Source: Ensifer adhaerens (lineage in GTDB: Bacteria; Pseudomonadota; Alphaproteobacteria; Rhizobiales; Rhizobiaceae). Taken from it: a DNA stretch of 64,000 nt. The stretch lies in the NCBI RefSeq assembly GCF_002940685.1, contig NZ_PNFP01000009.1, positions 264,374 to 328,373 on the forward strand. The letters run 5' to 3'. Made by a program: the position numbers and the translations under genes. A model generated the notes under the pieces. The model did not search any database and was not told the origin of the DNA. It saw only the letters and a program-made list of their open reading frames with translations. Shown here piece after piece: positions 47,630 through 55,870 of this stretch (the stretch's first letter is position 1; each line of letters begins with the position of its first letter).

Positions 47630-47986
47630 ATGTCGATGAAGATGCATGTCGCCGAGGGAAAGCCCGGCCAGCTCGCCACGACCCATCAGCATTATTTCAT
47701 CGAGCGGCCGTGTCGGATCCTCGTCATTGGCCAGCACCTGAAGGCAAAGACAAAGTATCGGTGCCTGTTGCGCCATATCTCGATTGCCGGCGCGATGCTC
47801 GACTTCAATGCGACGATCCCGCTGCCGAAACACTTCTTTCTCGAGATCGAGGGCTTCAAAGAGGAAATCGGCAGCTCCGAGGTCTACCGCGAAGGCACGG
47901 AACTAGGCGTGCGTTTCAACATGCTGCTCTCGCCGGATTTCCTGAGACGCCTGATCCGCATGCAGTTTTCCAGCGGCGGACTTTGA
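47630..47986 (+). CDS. PilZ-like protein (degenerate c-di-GMP motif)
   Basis: A 118-residue PilZ-domain protein. The RxxxR motif is reduced to ERPCRIL and the second motif to RHISIAGAML, so it matches the fold but may bind c-di-GMP weakly or not at all. GGAG precedes the ATG at 47630. It lies divergent from the caspase gene and before a second PilZ gene at 48190. Confidence 0.75.
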   Translation: MSMKMHVAEGKPGQLATTHQHYFIERPCRILVIGQHLKAKTKYRCLLRHISIAGAMLDFNATIPLPKHFFLEIEGFKEEIGSSEVYREGTELGVRFNMLLSPDFLRRLIRMQFSSGGL

Positions 47987-48189
47987 TCTCTCCTCAAATC
48001 AAGCAAGCCCCGACATTAGATTTTTAGTGATCGATTTCAGGGGATTGCAAGTTTCTTCTGCAAAACTGATTCTAGCATCGGTGGAAATCGCCCACCGATA
48101 TGATGTGGGACAAATGAATTGTCCGGGGTCCAGGAATGCGGTCAGAGGCTGATCGCTCCGTCCGACCCGGCACTGGCGGAGAAAGACGC

Positions 48190-48567
48190 ATGCAGAACCA
48201 GACCATGTATTCCTGCGTCCCCTCGCCTTTTTACGAGCGGCGCTACGAGCGTTTCTCCATCGGGCACGCGGGCACGCTGACGGCCGTGCAGCCGGGTCTC
48301 GGCAATGTCTCGGTGCGGTCCTGCCGCATGATCGACATATCGCGCGGCGGCGCCAGCTTTGCCGTCGACACCAATATCGGCCTGCCGCAACATTATTATC
48401 TGCATATCGTCGGCACATCGCTTCGGATCGGCTGCGCCGAGGTCTATCGCAACGGCGAGCGCATCGGCGTCCAGTTCATCAAGCCGATCGAACAGACCCT
48501 GCTCAGGGAGATCATCCGGCAAGAGTTCTTCACCGGGCAGGTCAAGAACGCAAAGCCGCGGCGATAG
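48190..48567 (+). CDS. PilZ domain protein
   Basis: A 125-residue single-domain PilZ protein. RRYERF gives the RxxxR motif and DISRGGASF the D/NxSxxG motif, so both c-di-GMP-binding parts are intact. GGAGAAAG precedes the ATG; an upstream start at 48136 would add 18 residues. It is a paralogue of the protein 200 bp upstream (both end in a YREG/YRNGE..GV stretch near RLI/REIIRQ). Confidence 0.85.
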   Translation: MQNQTMYSCVPSPFYERRYERFSIGHAGTLTAVQPGLGNVSVRSCRMIDISRGGASFAVDTNIGLPQHYYLHIVGTSLRIGCAEVYRNGERIGVQFIKPIEQTLLREIIRQEFFTGQVKNAKPRR

Positions 48568-48682
48568 GCGGGCAACGCACCGCGACGGAATTCAGCAGCT
48601 TTTCTTGCGGTAACGATTCCGAATTGCCGAAGCATGCGATAAGTTCCTCGCTACGTCATTCGAACGGGGCCCTATCTTCAGC

Positions 48683-49798
48683 ATGTCCGCATTCTCTCGC
48701 TTCACGCCGCTCATCCAATCCCTTCCATCCACCATTCCCTTCGTCGGGCCGGAGGCGATCGAACGCCAGCGCGGCCGCGCGATCGCAGCGCGCATCGGCG
48801 CCAATGAAAGCGGCTTCGGTCCGGCCGAAAGCGTGCTTGCGGCGATCAGGGAAGCGGCCGGTGGAACCTGGAAATATGCCGACCCCGAGAACCACGACCT
48901 GAAGCAGGCGCTTGCTGCCACTCTCGGCACCACGCCAGCCAATCTCGCGATCGGCGAAGGCATCGACGGGCTGCTCGGCCAGATCGTCCGCATGGTCATC
49001 GAGCCGGGCATGCCGGTCGTCACCTCGCTTGGGGCCTACCCCACCTTCAACTATCACGTCGTCGGCCATGGCGGTCGGCTGGTCACGGTGCCCTACGCCG
49101 GCGACCGGGAAGATCTCGACGGCTTGCTGGCGGCGGTAAAGCGCGAAAACGCGCCGCTCGTCTATTTCGCCAATCCCGACAATCCGATGGGAAGCTGGTG
49201 GCCCGCCGATCGCATCGCCGAATTTGCGAGAGCCCTGCCCGAGACGACGCTTTTCATTCTGGACGAAGCCTATTGCGAAACGGCGCCGGTGAACGCGCTG
49301 CCGCCGATCGACGCTTTGATCGACATGCCAAACGTCGTGCGCACGCGCACGTTTTCGAAGGCCTACGGGCTTGCCGGTTCGCGGGTCGGGTATGTGATCT
49401 CCACGCCGGGCACGGCTCAGGCCTTCGACAAGATCCGCAACCATTTCGGCATGAACCGAATCGGGGTTGCCGCAGCAATCGCAGCACTTGCGGACCAGGG
49501 CTATCTGAAGGAAGTGACGGAAAAGATTGCTGCATCCCGGCAGCGCATTACGGCCATCGCCGTGGAGAGTGGCCTTGCGCCGCTCGGCTCGGCCACCAAT
49601 TTCGTGGCGGTCGACTGCGGCCGGGACGCGGTTTACGCCCGCGCGATCGTCGATACCTTGATGAGCGACCACGGCATCTTCATCCGCATGCCGGGGGTAG
49701 CACCGCTTAATCGCTGCATCCGCATCAGCACCGGACCGGAAGCGGAGATGGCGCTGCTCGCGGCAGCCCTGCCCGCGGTTCTGAAGAAACTCGCCTGA
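48683..49798 (+). CDS. PLP-dependent aminotransferase (HisC-like)
   Basis: A 371-residue fold-type I aminotransferase. The Schiff-base lysine is K226 in RTFSKAYGLAGSRVGY, with NPDNPMG binding the cofactor ring, DEAYCE and the C-terminal RISTG arginine. It resembles histidinol-phosphate aminotransferase, but the gene is not in a his cluster, so its substrate could be another amino acid or a phosphate ester. Confidence 0.88.
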   Translation: MSAFSRFTPLIQSLPSTIPFVGPEAIERQRGRAIAARIGANESGFGPAESVLAAIREAAGGTWKYADPENHDLKQALAATLGTTPANLAIGEGIDGLLGQIVRMVIEPGMPVVTSLGAYPTFNYHVVGHGGRLVTVPYAGDREDLDGLLAAVKRENAPLVYFANPDNPMGSWWPADRIAEFARALPETTLFILDEAYCETAPVNALPPIDALIDMPNVVRTRTFSKAYGLAGSRVGYVISTPGTAQAFDKIRNHFGMNRIGVAAAIAALADQGYLKEVTEKIAASRQRITAIAVESGLAPLGSATNFVAVDCGRDAVYARAIVDTLMSDHGIFIRMPGVAPLNRCIRISTGPEAEMALLAAALPAVLKKLA

Positions 49799-49824
49799 GG
49801 CGGATTTCAAGTTCCGGCCGTTCC

Positions 49825-49844
49825 GCGGCGCCTTCGGGCGCCGC
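49825..49844. terminator. UUCG hairpin between convergent genes
   Basis: GCGGCGCC-TTCG-GGCGCCGC is an 8-bp stem with a UUCG tetraloop. It has no T-run. It lies between the aminotransferase and the SEL1 protein. Confidence 0.55.
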
Positions 49845-49852
49845 CCGTCCGA

Positions 49853-50119
49853 TCAGTGAACGGTCATCCATTCGCGAGCGGCGCGCAGGGCCGCTGCGAG
49901 GTCCGACTTGCTCATCGTCATCGCCAGGTCGGCGCGCAGATCGACGGCGCGGTCGCAGCCCTTGATCGCCGCAATGTTCAGCCACTTGTGGGCGGCGACC
50001 AGATCGACCGGGCGTCCGTGGCCGGTCGCGTAGGCCAGACCCATGTCGCAAAAGATTTCCGCCTGGTTGTCACCACCCATCGCGGCATCCGAAGCAATCT
50101 GCATATCAAAGCGTGCCAT
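49853..50119 (-). CDS. Small SEL1-repeat-like protein
   Basis: An 88-residue protein with one SEL1-type repeat: AEIFCDMGLAYATGHGRPVDLVAAHKWLNIAAIKG in parts. It has no signal peptide and ends REWMTVH. It shares the repeat type with the caspase protein 2.5 kb away but not the same sequence. Likely a protein-protein contact module. Confidence 0.78.
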   Translation of the reverse strand: MARFDMQIASDAAMGGDNQAEIFCDMGLAYATGHGRPVDLVAAHKWLNIAAIKGCDRAVDLRADLAMTMSKSDLAAALRAAREWMTVH

Positions 50120-50713
50120 TGTCGTGTCCCTGTCTTGCCTGGTTGGTTTTTCCGAAGCGGCCCGCCCGTTTGGGGCGGACCATGCTCCAGATCAGCACTT
50201 GTTTTTGGTCCCTGTTCGACCTTGCCTCTTTGCGGGCCTTTCCGAAGCGCGCCGTCTTTTGCGGTGTCGTCCTCGGTGGTTTGTCGGAGCGTTTCGTTCC
50301 GCTCGTCTTATGGCTTCATTATGCAGCAGGCGCTTCAATGGGCGCTTAAAATGCATGCTTAATTTGCGACAAACAAAGTTCAAACGCTTGGTAAACTTGA
50401 GTTTTTGTTAAACATCAGAAGGCCGGAAATCCGGCGCATTCGCCTCAAAATTTACGAAAAATTCAACCCGCGATTTCAACCAAACGCTAACCACGAAAAA
50501 GATCGGTACCAGCAAGGTCCGCGCAATTCCTTGCGCAAAAAGCGCTCAAAACCGGCCAGGAAAAGCAGCGAAAGCCGCGATTCGGCTTGTTTACCTTTAC
50601 GTGCGCGTAAGCTATCGTGCCCGCGGCGGTGAGGAGACTGCCTTTTCATACGAGGACATCTAAAGCTGCCGGCGGAGCGGACCACGCCGGCAGCCTCGAT
50701 CTGGAGGATAATA
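50120..50713. other. Intergenic region upstream of the DUF2147 gene
   Basis: A 594-bp gap. Open frames inside it have no ribosome site or family features. It contains a short GCCGGCAG-type hairpin at 50665-50694 in the DUF2147 leader, a MerR-like promoter at 50587-50617 and an AT-rich stretch around 50340-50470. No gene is supported. Confidence 0.5.
50587..50617 (+). promoter_or_regulatory. Possible MerR-type promoter
   Basis: TTGTTT at 50587-50592 and CTATCG at 50612-50617 are 19 bp apart, the overlong spacing of MerR-controlled promoters. The spacer holds the TTACG / CGTAA inverted repeat. The MerR gene is not in the window. Confidence 0.35.
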
Positions 50714-51055
50714 ATGCTACGTACATTGCTCATCACCGCGACGCTGGCTCTCGGCGTTGCCGGAACGGCGGCGGCGGCGGAACCGATCGTCGGCAACTGG
50801 AAGACGGCGAGCGGCGCGACCGCAGAGATCGTTCCTTGCGGCGGCGCTTTCTGTGTGACGCTCAAGACCGGCAAGCACGCCGGCAAGCGCATCGGCAATC
50901 TCGCCGGCACAGGCGGCTCCTACTCCGGCGAAATCACCGATCCGGATACCGACAAGACCTACAGCGGCTCTGGAGCCGTCAACGGCAACTCGCTCAAGAT
51001 GAAGGGCTGCGTGCTGAAGGTGCTGTGCAAATCGCAGACCTGGACGCGCCTCTAG
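50714..51055 (+). CDS. DUF2147 exported protein
   Basis: A 113-residue periplasmic protein with a signal peptide (RTLLITATLALGVAGTAAA). The mature part begins EPIVGNWKT and has IVPCGGAFCV and a later KGCVLKVLCKSQ with four cysteines, matching DUF2147. GGAGGA lies before the ATG. Followed by a strong terminator. Confidence 0.88.
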   Translation: MLRTLLITATLALGVAGTAAAAEPIVGNWKTASGATAEIVPCGGAFCVTLKTGKHAGKRIGNLAGTGGSYSGEITDPDTDKTYSGSGAVNGNSLKMKGCVLKVLCKSQTWTRL

Positions 51056-51088
51056 AAGGGCGAGCATCGCAGACAAGGGGAGAGTTGA

Positions 51089-51112
51089 GGGCGGCCAATG
51101 GCCGCCCTTTTT
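51089..51112 (+). terminator. Intrinsic terminator of the DUF2147 gene
   Basis: GGGCGGCC, loop AAT, GGCCGCCC, then TTTTT. Confidence 0.93.
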
Positions 51113-51288
51113 GCATGGGAGCCAATCCTGCGCCGGCAATCAGAGCGTTTCACGACCGCCGTGCATCTTGGGCGCTGCTCAACCGAAGATGAACGCCAGA
51201 TGAACGGACATCTCAGCATCAATTCAGTTTGGGTATGCGAAAACACACTCAATCGATTTGAACCTGCCTCCAAACAACGGACAGAACC

Positions 51289-51462
51289 ATGGATATCCTC
51301 GCTCGGCGCCTCACCATCATCAGCCTTCTGATGGTCGTTTTCGCTGTCACTCTTGCCGCCGCAGTCAGCGCAGATACCGAACGTCGCCGCAGCAACACGT
51401 ATCTTGGTTCGCTGACGGATTGCACCGCTCACACGGCGCAATACTGCCAGGCCAAGCTCTAA
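51289..51462 (+). CDS. Small exported protein, unknown
   Basis: A 57-residue protein. An N-terminal signal (RRLTIISLLMVVFAVTLAAA) ends near AVSA, leaving about 28 residues with two cysteines (LTDCTAH, AQYCQAK). The ribosome site is weak (GGACAG). It sits between a terminated gene and another small exported protein. No family recognised. Confidence 0.5.
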   Translation: MDILARRLTIISLLMVVFAVTLAAAVSADTERRRSNTYLGSLTDCTAHTAQYCQAKL

Positions 51463-51535
51463 CGCAGCAGGCCGACGCAAGTTCCAAGGCCCCAAACCGA
51501 AACCGATCACCTCGTGATCCGATGGAGAGACGAAC

Positions 51536-51712
51536 ATGCTGGCAGCACTTTCGACTTCCGCGTTTCTATCGCTGCGGGTGCTGGCACTCGCCAGCCTGCT
51601 GATGGCACCGGTCGGGGCGCTCGCTTACTCCAAGGCGAGCGGCAACGGCATCGGCAAGCAAGGCGCCGGCCTCGTCCTCTTCGTCACGCTGCAGCGCCAG
51701 GCCATGACCTGA
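51536..51712 (+). CDS. Small exported or membrane protein, unknown
   Basis: A 58-residue protein with GGAGAG six bases before its ATG. The first about 30 residues (FLSLRVLALASLLMAPVGALA) form a signal or anchor. The rest, YSKASGNGIGKQGAGLVLF, is glycine-rich. A strong terminator follows at 51743-51767, which supports a real transcript. No family recognised. Confidence 0.6.
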   Translation: MLAALSTSAFLSLRVLALASLLMAPVGALAYSKASGNGIGKQGAGLVLFVTLQRQAMT

Positions 51713-51742
51713 CGCACCGCGACGAACCGGAGCCATGAGTTG

Positions 51743-51767
51743 AAAAGGGCGCCCATTGCGCCCTTTT
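51743..51767 (+). terminator. Intrinsic terminator after the 58-residue protein
   Basis: AAAAGGGCGC, loop CCATT, GCGCCCTTTT, then GTTTT. Confidence 0.9.
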
Positions 51768-51858
51768 GTTTTGGTCGACTTGCGCATCAGCGCGCCGCTT
51801 TCCTATTCTTGTGCCTCAAGAGGATTCGTCAAAGCCAAGGCCGCCAGACCCCGAACCG

Positions 51859-52179
51859 ATGCCCGCCTATCTCATCTACGCCCTCGCCGCCCTTGCCGAA
51901 ATCGCCGGCTGCTTTGCCTTCTGGGCGTGGCTGAAGCTCGACAAGTCGGCCCTCTGGCTCGTTCCCGGCGTGGCGTCGCTGGCGCTCTTCGCCTGGCTGC
52001 TGACGTTGATCGACAGCGAGGCCGCGGGCCGTGCCTACGCGGCCTATGGCGGCGTCTACATCGCCGCGTCGCTGATCTGGCTCTGGCTGGCGGAAGGCGT
52101 CAAGCCGGACCGCTGGGATCTCACCGGCATGACCGTCGCGCTGATCGGCAGCGCGATCATCCTTGCCGGGCCGCGCTGA
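51859..52179 (+). CDS. YnfA/UPF0060 family membrane protein
   Basis: A 106-residue inner membrane protein with four hydrophobic helices. It opens [19 protein letters not shown] with the conserved glutamate, and ends [13 protein letters not shown]. YnfA-type proteins belong to the small multidrug resistance superfamily. The ATG at 51859 fits family starts. Confidence 0.87.
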   Translation: MPAYLIYALAALAEIAGCFAFWAWLKLDKSALWLVPGVASLALFAWLLTLIDSEAAGRAYAAYGGVYIAASLIWLWLAEGVKPDRWDLTGMTVALIGSAIILAGPR

Positions 52180-52262
52180 ACCGCGCGCCCCAGATCGCCT
52201 CGCGGTTGTGAGCGCCGCCATCTTGTCGTTTGCTTGTCAGAAGCCGCAGCCTATAATGCGAC

Positions 52263-53765
52263 ATGAACAAGCGAATCTCTTCACACTCCGTGCTTTCCAC
52301 CGCCACGCCCGAACCCTTCGAGCCGCAGTATTTCGATGATCCTGCGGCCGCTGTCGATTGCCTTGAGGCGCTTTACGAGCGCAACACCCGGTTCCTCTGC
52401 GAAGCCTTCGAGGGGTTGGGCAAGACCGACAAGCCGTTGACCCGCTATCGCGCCTGCTACCCGCAGGTCAGCATCGAAACGAGCAGCTTCGGCCATGTCG
52501 ATTCCCGCCTCTCCTATGGTTATGTCAGCGCGCCCGGCGTCTACACGACGACGATCACGCGGCCGAAGCTCTTCCGGCACTATCTGAAGGAACAGCTCGG
52601 CCTGTTGACGCGCAACCACGGGCTCGGCGTCACCGTGTCGGAATCGGCCACCCCGATCCCGCTGCATTTCGCCTTTGGCGAAGGGGCCCATGTCGAGGCA
52701 TCGGCAGCGAGCACCATCGACATCCCCTTGCGCGACCTGTTCGATGCGCCCGACCTGACGACCACGGACGACGAGATCGCCAACGGCTCCTACGAGCCGG
52801 GTCCGGGCGAACCGTCGCCGCTGGCGCCGTTCACGGCGCAGCGCATCGATTACTCGCTGGCGCGGCTCAGCCACTACACGGCAACGAACGCCAATCATTT
52901 CCAGAACTTCGTGCTTTTTACCAACTACCAGTTCTACATCGACGAGTTCTGCGCCTGGGCCCGCCAGCAGATGGCGGAAGGCGGTAACGGTTACACGGCC
53001 TTCGTCGAGCCCGGCAACATCATCACCCCGGCCGGGGCCGACAAGCCGGAGACGGACTTTACCCTTCCCCGGCTGCCGCAAATGCCTGCCTATCACCTGA
53101 AGAAGAAGGGCCACGGCGGCATCACCATGGTCAATATCGGCGTCGGCCCGTCCAACGCCAAGACGATCACCGACCATATCGCCGTGCTGCGCCCGCATGT
53201 CTGGCTGATGCTCGGCCATTGCGCGGGCCTCAGAAACAGCCAGCGCCTCGGCGACTACGTTCTTGCCCATGCCTATATGCGCGAGGATCACGTCCTTGAT
53301 GATGACCTGCCGGTCTGGATCCCTCTGCCGGCACTCGCCGAGGTGCAGGTGGCGCTGCAGGATGCGGTGGCCGAAGTGACGGGCTACCGTGACTACGATC
53401 TCAAGCAGATCATGCGCACCGGGACCGTCGCCACCATCGACAATCGCAACTGGGAACTTCGCGACCAGCGCGGCCCGGTCAAGCGGCTCTCGCAGGCGCG
53501 CGCCATCGCGCTCGACATGGAATCGGCAACGATCGCCGCCAACGGCTTCCGCTTCCGCGTGCCCTATGGAACGCTGTTGTGCGTCTCCGACAAGCCGCTG
53601 CATGGCGAATTGAAGCTTCCGGGCATGGCGACAGCCTTCTACAAGACGCAGGTCAGCCAGCACCTGAAGATCGGCATCCTGGCACTGCAGAAGCTCGCGG
53701 CCATGCCGCCGGAAAAGCTGCACTCCCGCAAGCTCAGAAGCTTCTACGAAACCTCGTTCCAGTAA
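52263..53765 (+). CDS. amn: AMP nucleosidase
   Basis: A 500-residue enzyme splitting AMP to adenine and ribose 5-phosphate. The N-terminal AMN domain (PQVSIETSSFGHVDSRLSYG in part) is followed by a nucleoside phosphorylase-like domain (HGGITMVNIGVGPSNAKTITDHI in part, and ALDMESATIAANGFRFRVP). Length and order match E. coli Amn. Confidence 0.95.
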   Translation: MNKRISSHSVLSTATPEPFEPQYFDDPAAAVDCLEALYERNTRFLCEAFEGLGKTDKPLTRYRACYPQVSIETSSFGHVDSRLSYGYVSAPGVYTTTITRPKLFRHYLKEQLGLLTRNHGLGVTVSESATPIPLHFAFGEGAHVEASAASTIDIPLRDLFDAPDLTTTDDEIANGSYEPGPGEPSPLAPFTAQRIDYSLARLSHYTATNANHFQNFVLFTNYQFYIDEFCAWARQQMAEGGNGYTAFVEPGNIITPAGADKPETDFTLPRLPQMPAYHLKKKGHGGITMVNIGVGPSNAKTITDHIAVLRPHVWLMLGHCAGLRNSQRLGDYVLAHAYMREDHVLDDDLPVWIPLPALAEVQVALQDAVAEVTGYRDYDLKQIMRTGTVATIDNRNWELRDQRGPVKRLSQARAIALDMESATIAANGFRFRVPYGTLLCVSDKPLHGELKLPGMATAFYKTQVSQHLKIGILALQKLAAMPPEKLHSRKLRSFYETSFQ

Positions 53766-53771
53766 CGGTCA

Positions 53772-53818
53772 AAACGTCGCTAGGGCACTGCGCCCAAGCC
53801 ATCGCTCTAGCGACGTTT
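53772..53818. terminator. Bidirectional terminator between amn and the flippase-like gene
   Basis: AAACGTCGCTAG and CTAGCGACGTTT form a perfect 12-bp stem; the loop carries its own GGGC/GCCC mini-stem. The right arm includes the stop of the next gene. TTT follows on both strands. Confidence 0.85.
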
Positions 53819-54760
53819 CCCCAGAACCATCGACAACAGCGTGCCCGCGACCGCGGACACGATGATCAGAAGATGCGCGTTGACGCCGGCCGTCGCGAGC
53901 AGTTCGAGACCCGCCTTGCCGGCGGGAGCGCCGAAGGAGACGGCACCGGCCGCGATCGCCGCGGGATAGGTGCCGACGCCGGCCGGCGCATGCATCGGCA
54001 GCACCGAGGAAAGCTCGCCTCCGAGCGCGCCGCCAAAGCAGGCGGCCAGCGGCGCGACCCCCATGAAGGCCAGCACCCAGGCAAGGACGATCACCTTGAC
54101 CGCCCAGTTGAGGATGGTCATACCCCAGGCGCGCAGGAATGCGGCCAAGGTGCCCGGCAGGCCCGCCTCCAGTTCATCCACGATCGACTCAAGTCTTGTC
54201 GGCAGCAGCCGGCGCGCGAGCGCAATTGCACGATCCTTGAGGAGAAAGAAGAGAAGCGGCGAGCCGAGCGCCGCAAACCAGATGACCCAGAGCGCGATCG
54301 ACCCTCTGCCGAAGACGAGCCCGACGACAGCGACGACAAGGAGCGCATGCAGGTCGAGCAGGCGCATGACGAGCAAAGCGGCCGTGCCCCTGGCGAGCGG
54401 AACGGAAAACTCCGAACGCATCAGCAGCGGAAAGCTGGTCTCGCCGGCGCGAAACGGCAGCATGATGTTCAGGAGATTGTGGACCTGCGTGACGCGAAAG
54501 AGCGGCAGGAAGCGGCCCGAGGTTTCGTTCGGGAAGTAGTCATAGATGCGATAGCAGCGGATGAAGTAGGTCGCGATGAGAAGCACGAGGGCCGAAAATG
54601 CGGCGCTGAGGCCGATTTCCGACCATTGGCGCAGCAGTGCCGGCCATCCCCAGAACCATTCGACAAAGGCCGCATAGGCCGCAATGGCGCCCGCCGACAG
54701 CAATGTCATCCGGTTGCGGACGAGCCAGGATCGCCGGTCAGGCTCGCAATCCGATATCAT
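53807..54760 (-). CDS. Lysylphosphatidylglycerol synthase TM-region/flippase-like protein
   Basis: A 317-residue inner membrane protein with about eight helices of the UPF0104/LPG_synthase_TM group. Motifs are RVTQVHNLLNIMLPFRAGE and LPMHAPAGVGTYPAAIAAG. Such proteins often work with envelope glycosyltransferases. It is divergent from the GT2 gene at 54893. I start at the ATG at 54760 with GAGG upstream; a TTG at 54790 is possible. Confidence 0.82.
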   Translation of the reverse strand: MISDCEPDRRSWLVRNRMTLLSAGAIAAYAAFVEWFWGWPALLRQWSEIGLSAAFSALVLLIATYFIRCYRIYDYFPNETSGRFLPLFRVTQVHNLLNIMLPFRAGETSFPLLMRSEFSVPLARGTAALLVMRLLDLHALLVVAVVGLVFGRGSIALWVIWFAALGSPLLFFLLKDRAIALARRLLPTRLESIVDELEAGLPGTLAAFLRAWGMTILNWAVKVIVLAWVLAFMGVAPLAACFGGALGGELSSVLPMHAPAGVGTYPAAIAAGAVSFGAPAGKAGLELLATAGVNAHLLIIVSAVAGTLLSMVLGKRR

Positions 54761-54892
54761 CAGGCCTCGATTTCCCGTGTTGAAGGGCAAGATTGAACGT
54801 TGGTTATCACTGATAACTATGCAAGAAAACGATTATGTAAGCACAGTCCAATCCCTGCGGCAGCGCGAGCGCCGCATGTATGAGCGGTTCCC

Positions 54893-55870
54893 ATGCATTC
54901 TATCGAACTATCCGTCGTCATTCCCGTGTTCAACGAAGAAGACAGCATTCAACCGCTCATCACGCGGGTCCGTGATGCGCTTGCAAGTTTTCCGTCCCCC
55001 TGGGAACTGATCCTCATCGACGATGGCAGCACCGACCGAACGCTCGTGAATGCAAGGCGGGCTCTTTCCGATCCGGGCCTCGACCTCAAGATCGTCGAGC
55101 TGCAGAAAAACTTCGGGCAGACGGCCGCCATGCAGGCTGGCATCGACGCCGCCGCCGGCCGCCTGATCGCCACACTCGACGGCGACCTGCAGAACGATCC
55201 GGCCGATATTCCCGAGATGGTCGCGGCGATCGAGGAACGGCAGCTCGACCTGCTCGTCGGCTGGCGAAAGAACCGGCAGGATGGCCTCCTGCTTCGCAAG
55301 ATCCCGTCCTGGTGCGCCAATCGCCTGATCGGCAAGATCACCGGCGTCAGGCTTCACGACTATGGCTGCAGCCTGAAGGTCTATCGCGCGTCGATCATCA
55401 AGCAGGTGAAGCTGATGGGGGAAATGCACCGCTTCATCCCCGCCTGGGTCGCGGGCGTCGTGCCGAGCAGCCGCATCGGCGAGATGCCGGTCACCCATCA
55501 CGCGCGGCAGCACGGCCAGTCCAAGTATGGGATCTCGCGAACCTTCCGGGTGATCCTCGACCTTCTGTCAGTGCTGTTCTTCATGCGCTACAAGGCGCGC
55601 CCGGGACATTTCTTCGGCTCGATCGGCCTTGCAGCGGGGGCACTCAGCGGGCTGATCCTGCTCTATCTCGGCTTCGACAAGTTCATTCTCGGCAACGATA
55701 TCGGAACCCGGCCGCTGCTGATCGTCGGCGTCATGCTGTTCCTGTCCTCCGTGCAGCTCATCACCACGGGCATTCTCGCGGAGATGATGGCGCGCACCTA
55801 TTTCAGCGACGACGGCACCACCAACTACATCGTGCGGCAGGTGTTCGAGCGGGACGAGACCGATGCTTGA
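54893..55870 (+). CDS. GT2 polyprenyl-phosphate glycosyltransferase
   Basis: A 325-residue enzyme of the DPM1/GtrB/ArnC type, transferring a sugar from a nucleotide donor to undecaprenyl- or dodecaprenyl-phosphate. Motifs: SVVIPVFNEEDSI, LIDDGSTDRT, TLDGDLQNDPADI with the metal-binding DXD, and the C-terminal two-helix anchor (GLAAGALSGLILLYLG and LLIVGVMLFLSS). It overlaps the GT39 gene by 8 bp. In Rhizobium such a protein (RgtE) makes polyprenyl-phosphate-galacturonate; that link here is inferred. Confidence 0.88.
   Translation: MHSIELSVVIPVFNEEDSIQPLITRVRDALASFPSPWELILIDDGSTDRTLVNARRALSDPGLDLKIVELQKNFGQTAAMQAGIDAAAGRLIATLDGDLQNDPADIPEMVAAIEERQLDLLVGWRKNRQDGLLLRKIPSWCANRLIGKITGVRLHDYGCSLKVYRASIIKQVKLMGEMHRFIPAWVAGVVPSSRIGEMPVTHHARQHGQSKYGISRTFRVILDLLSVLFFMRYKARPGHFFGSIGLAAGALSGLILLYLGFDKFILGNDIGTRPLLIVGVMLFLSSVQLITTGILAEMMARTYFSDDGTTNYIVRQVFERDETDA

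Noticed and set aside
50043..50411. Frames in the gap before the DUF2147 gene
   Set aside because: They overlap the SEL1 gene on the other strand, have no ribosome sites and no family signal.
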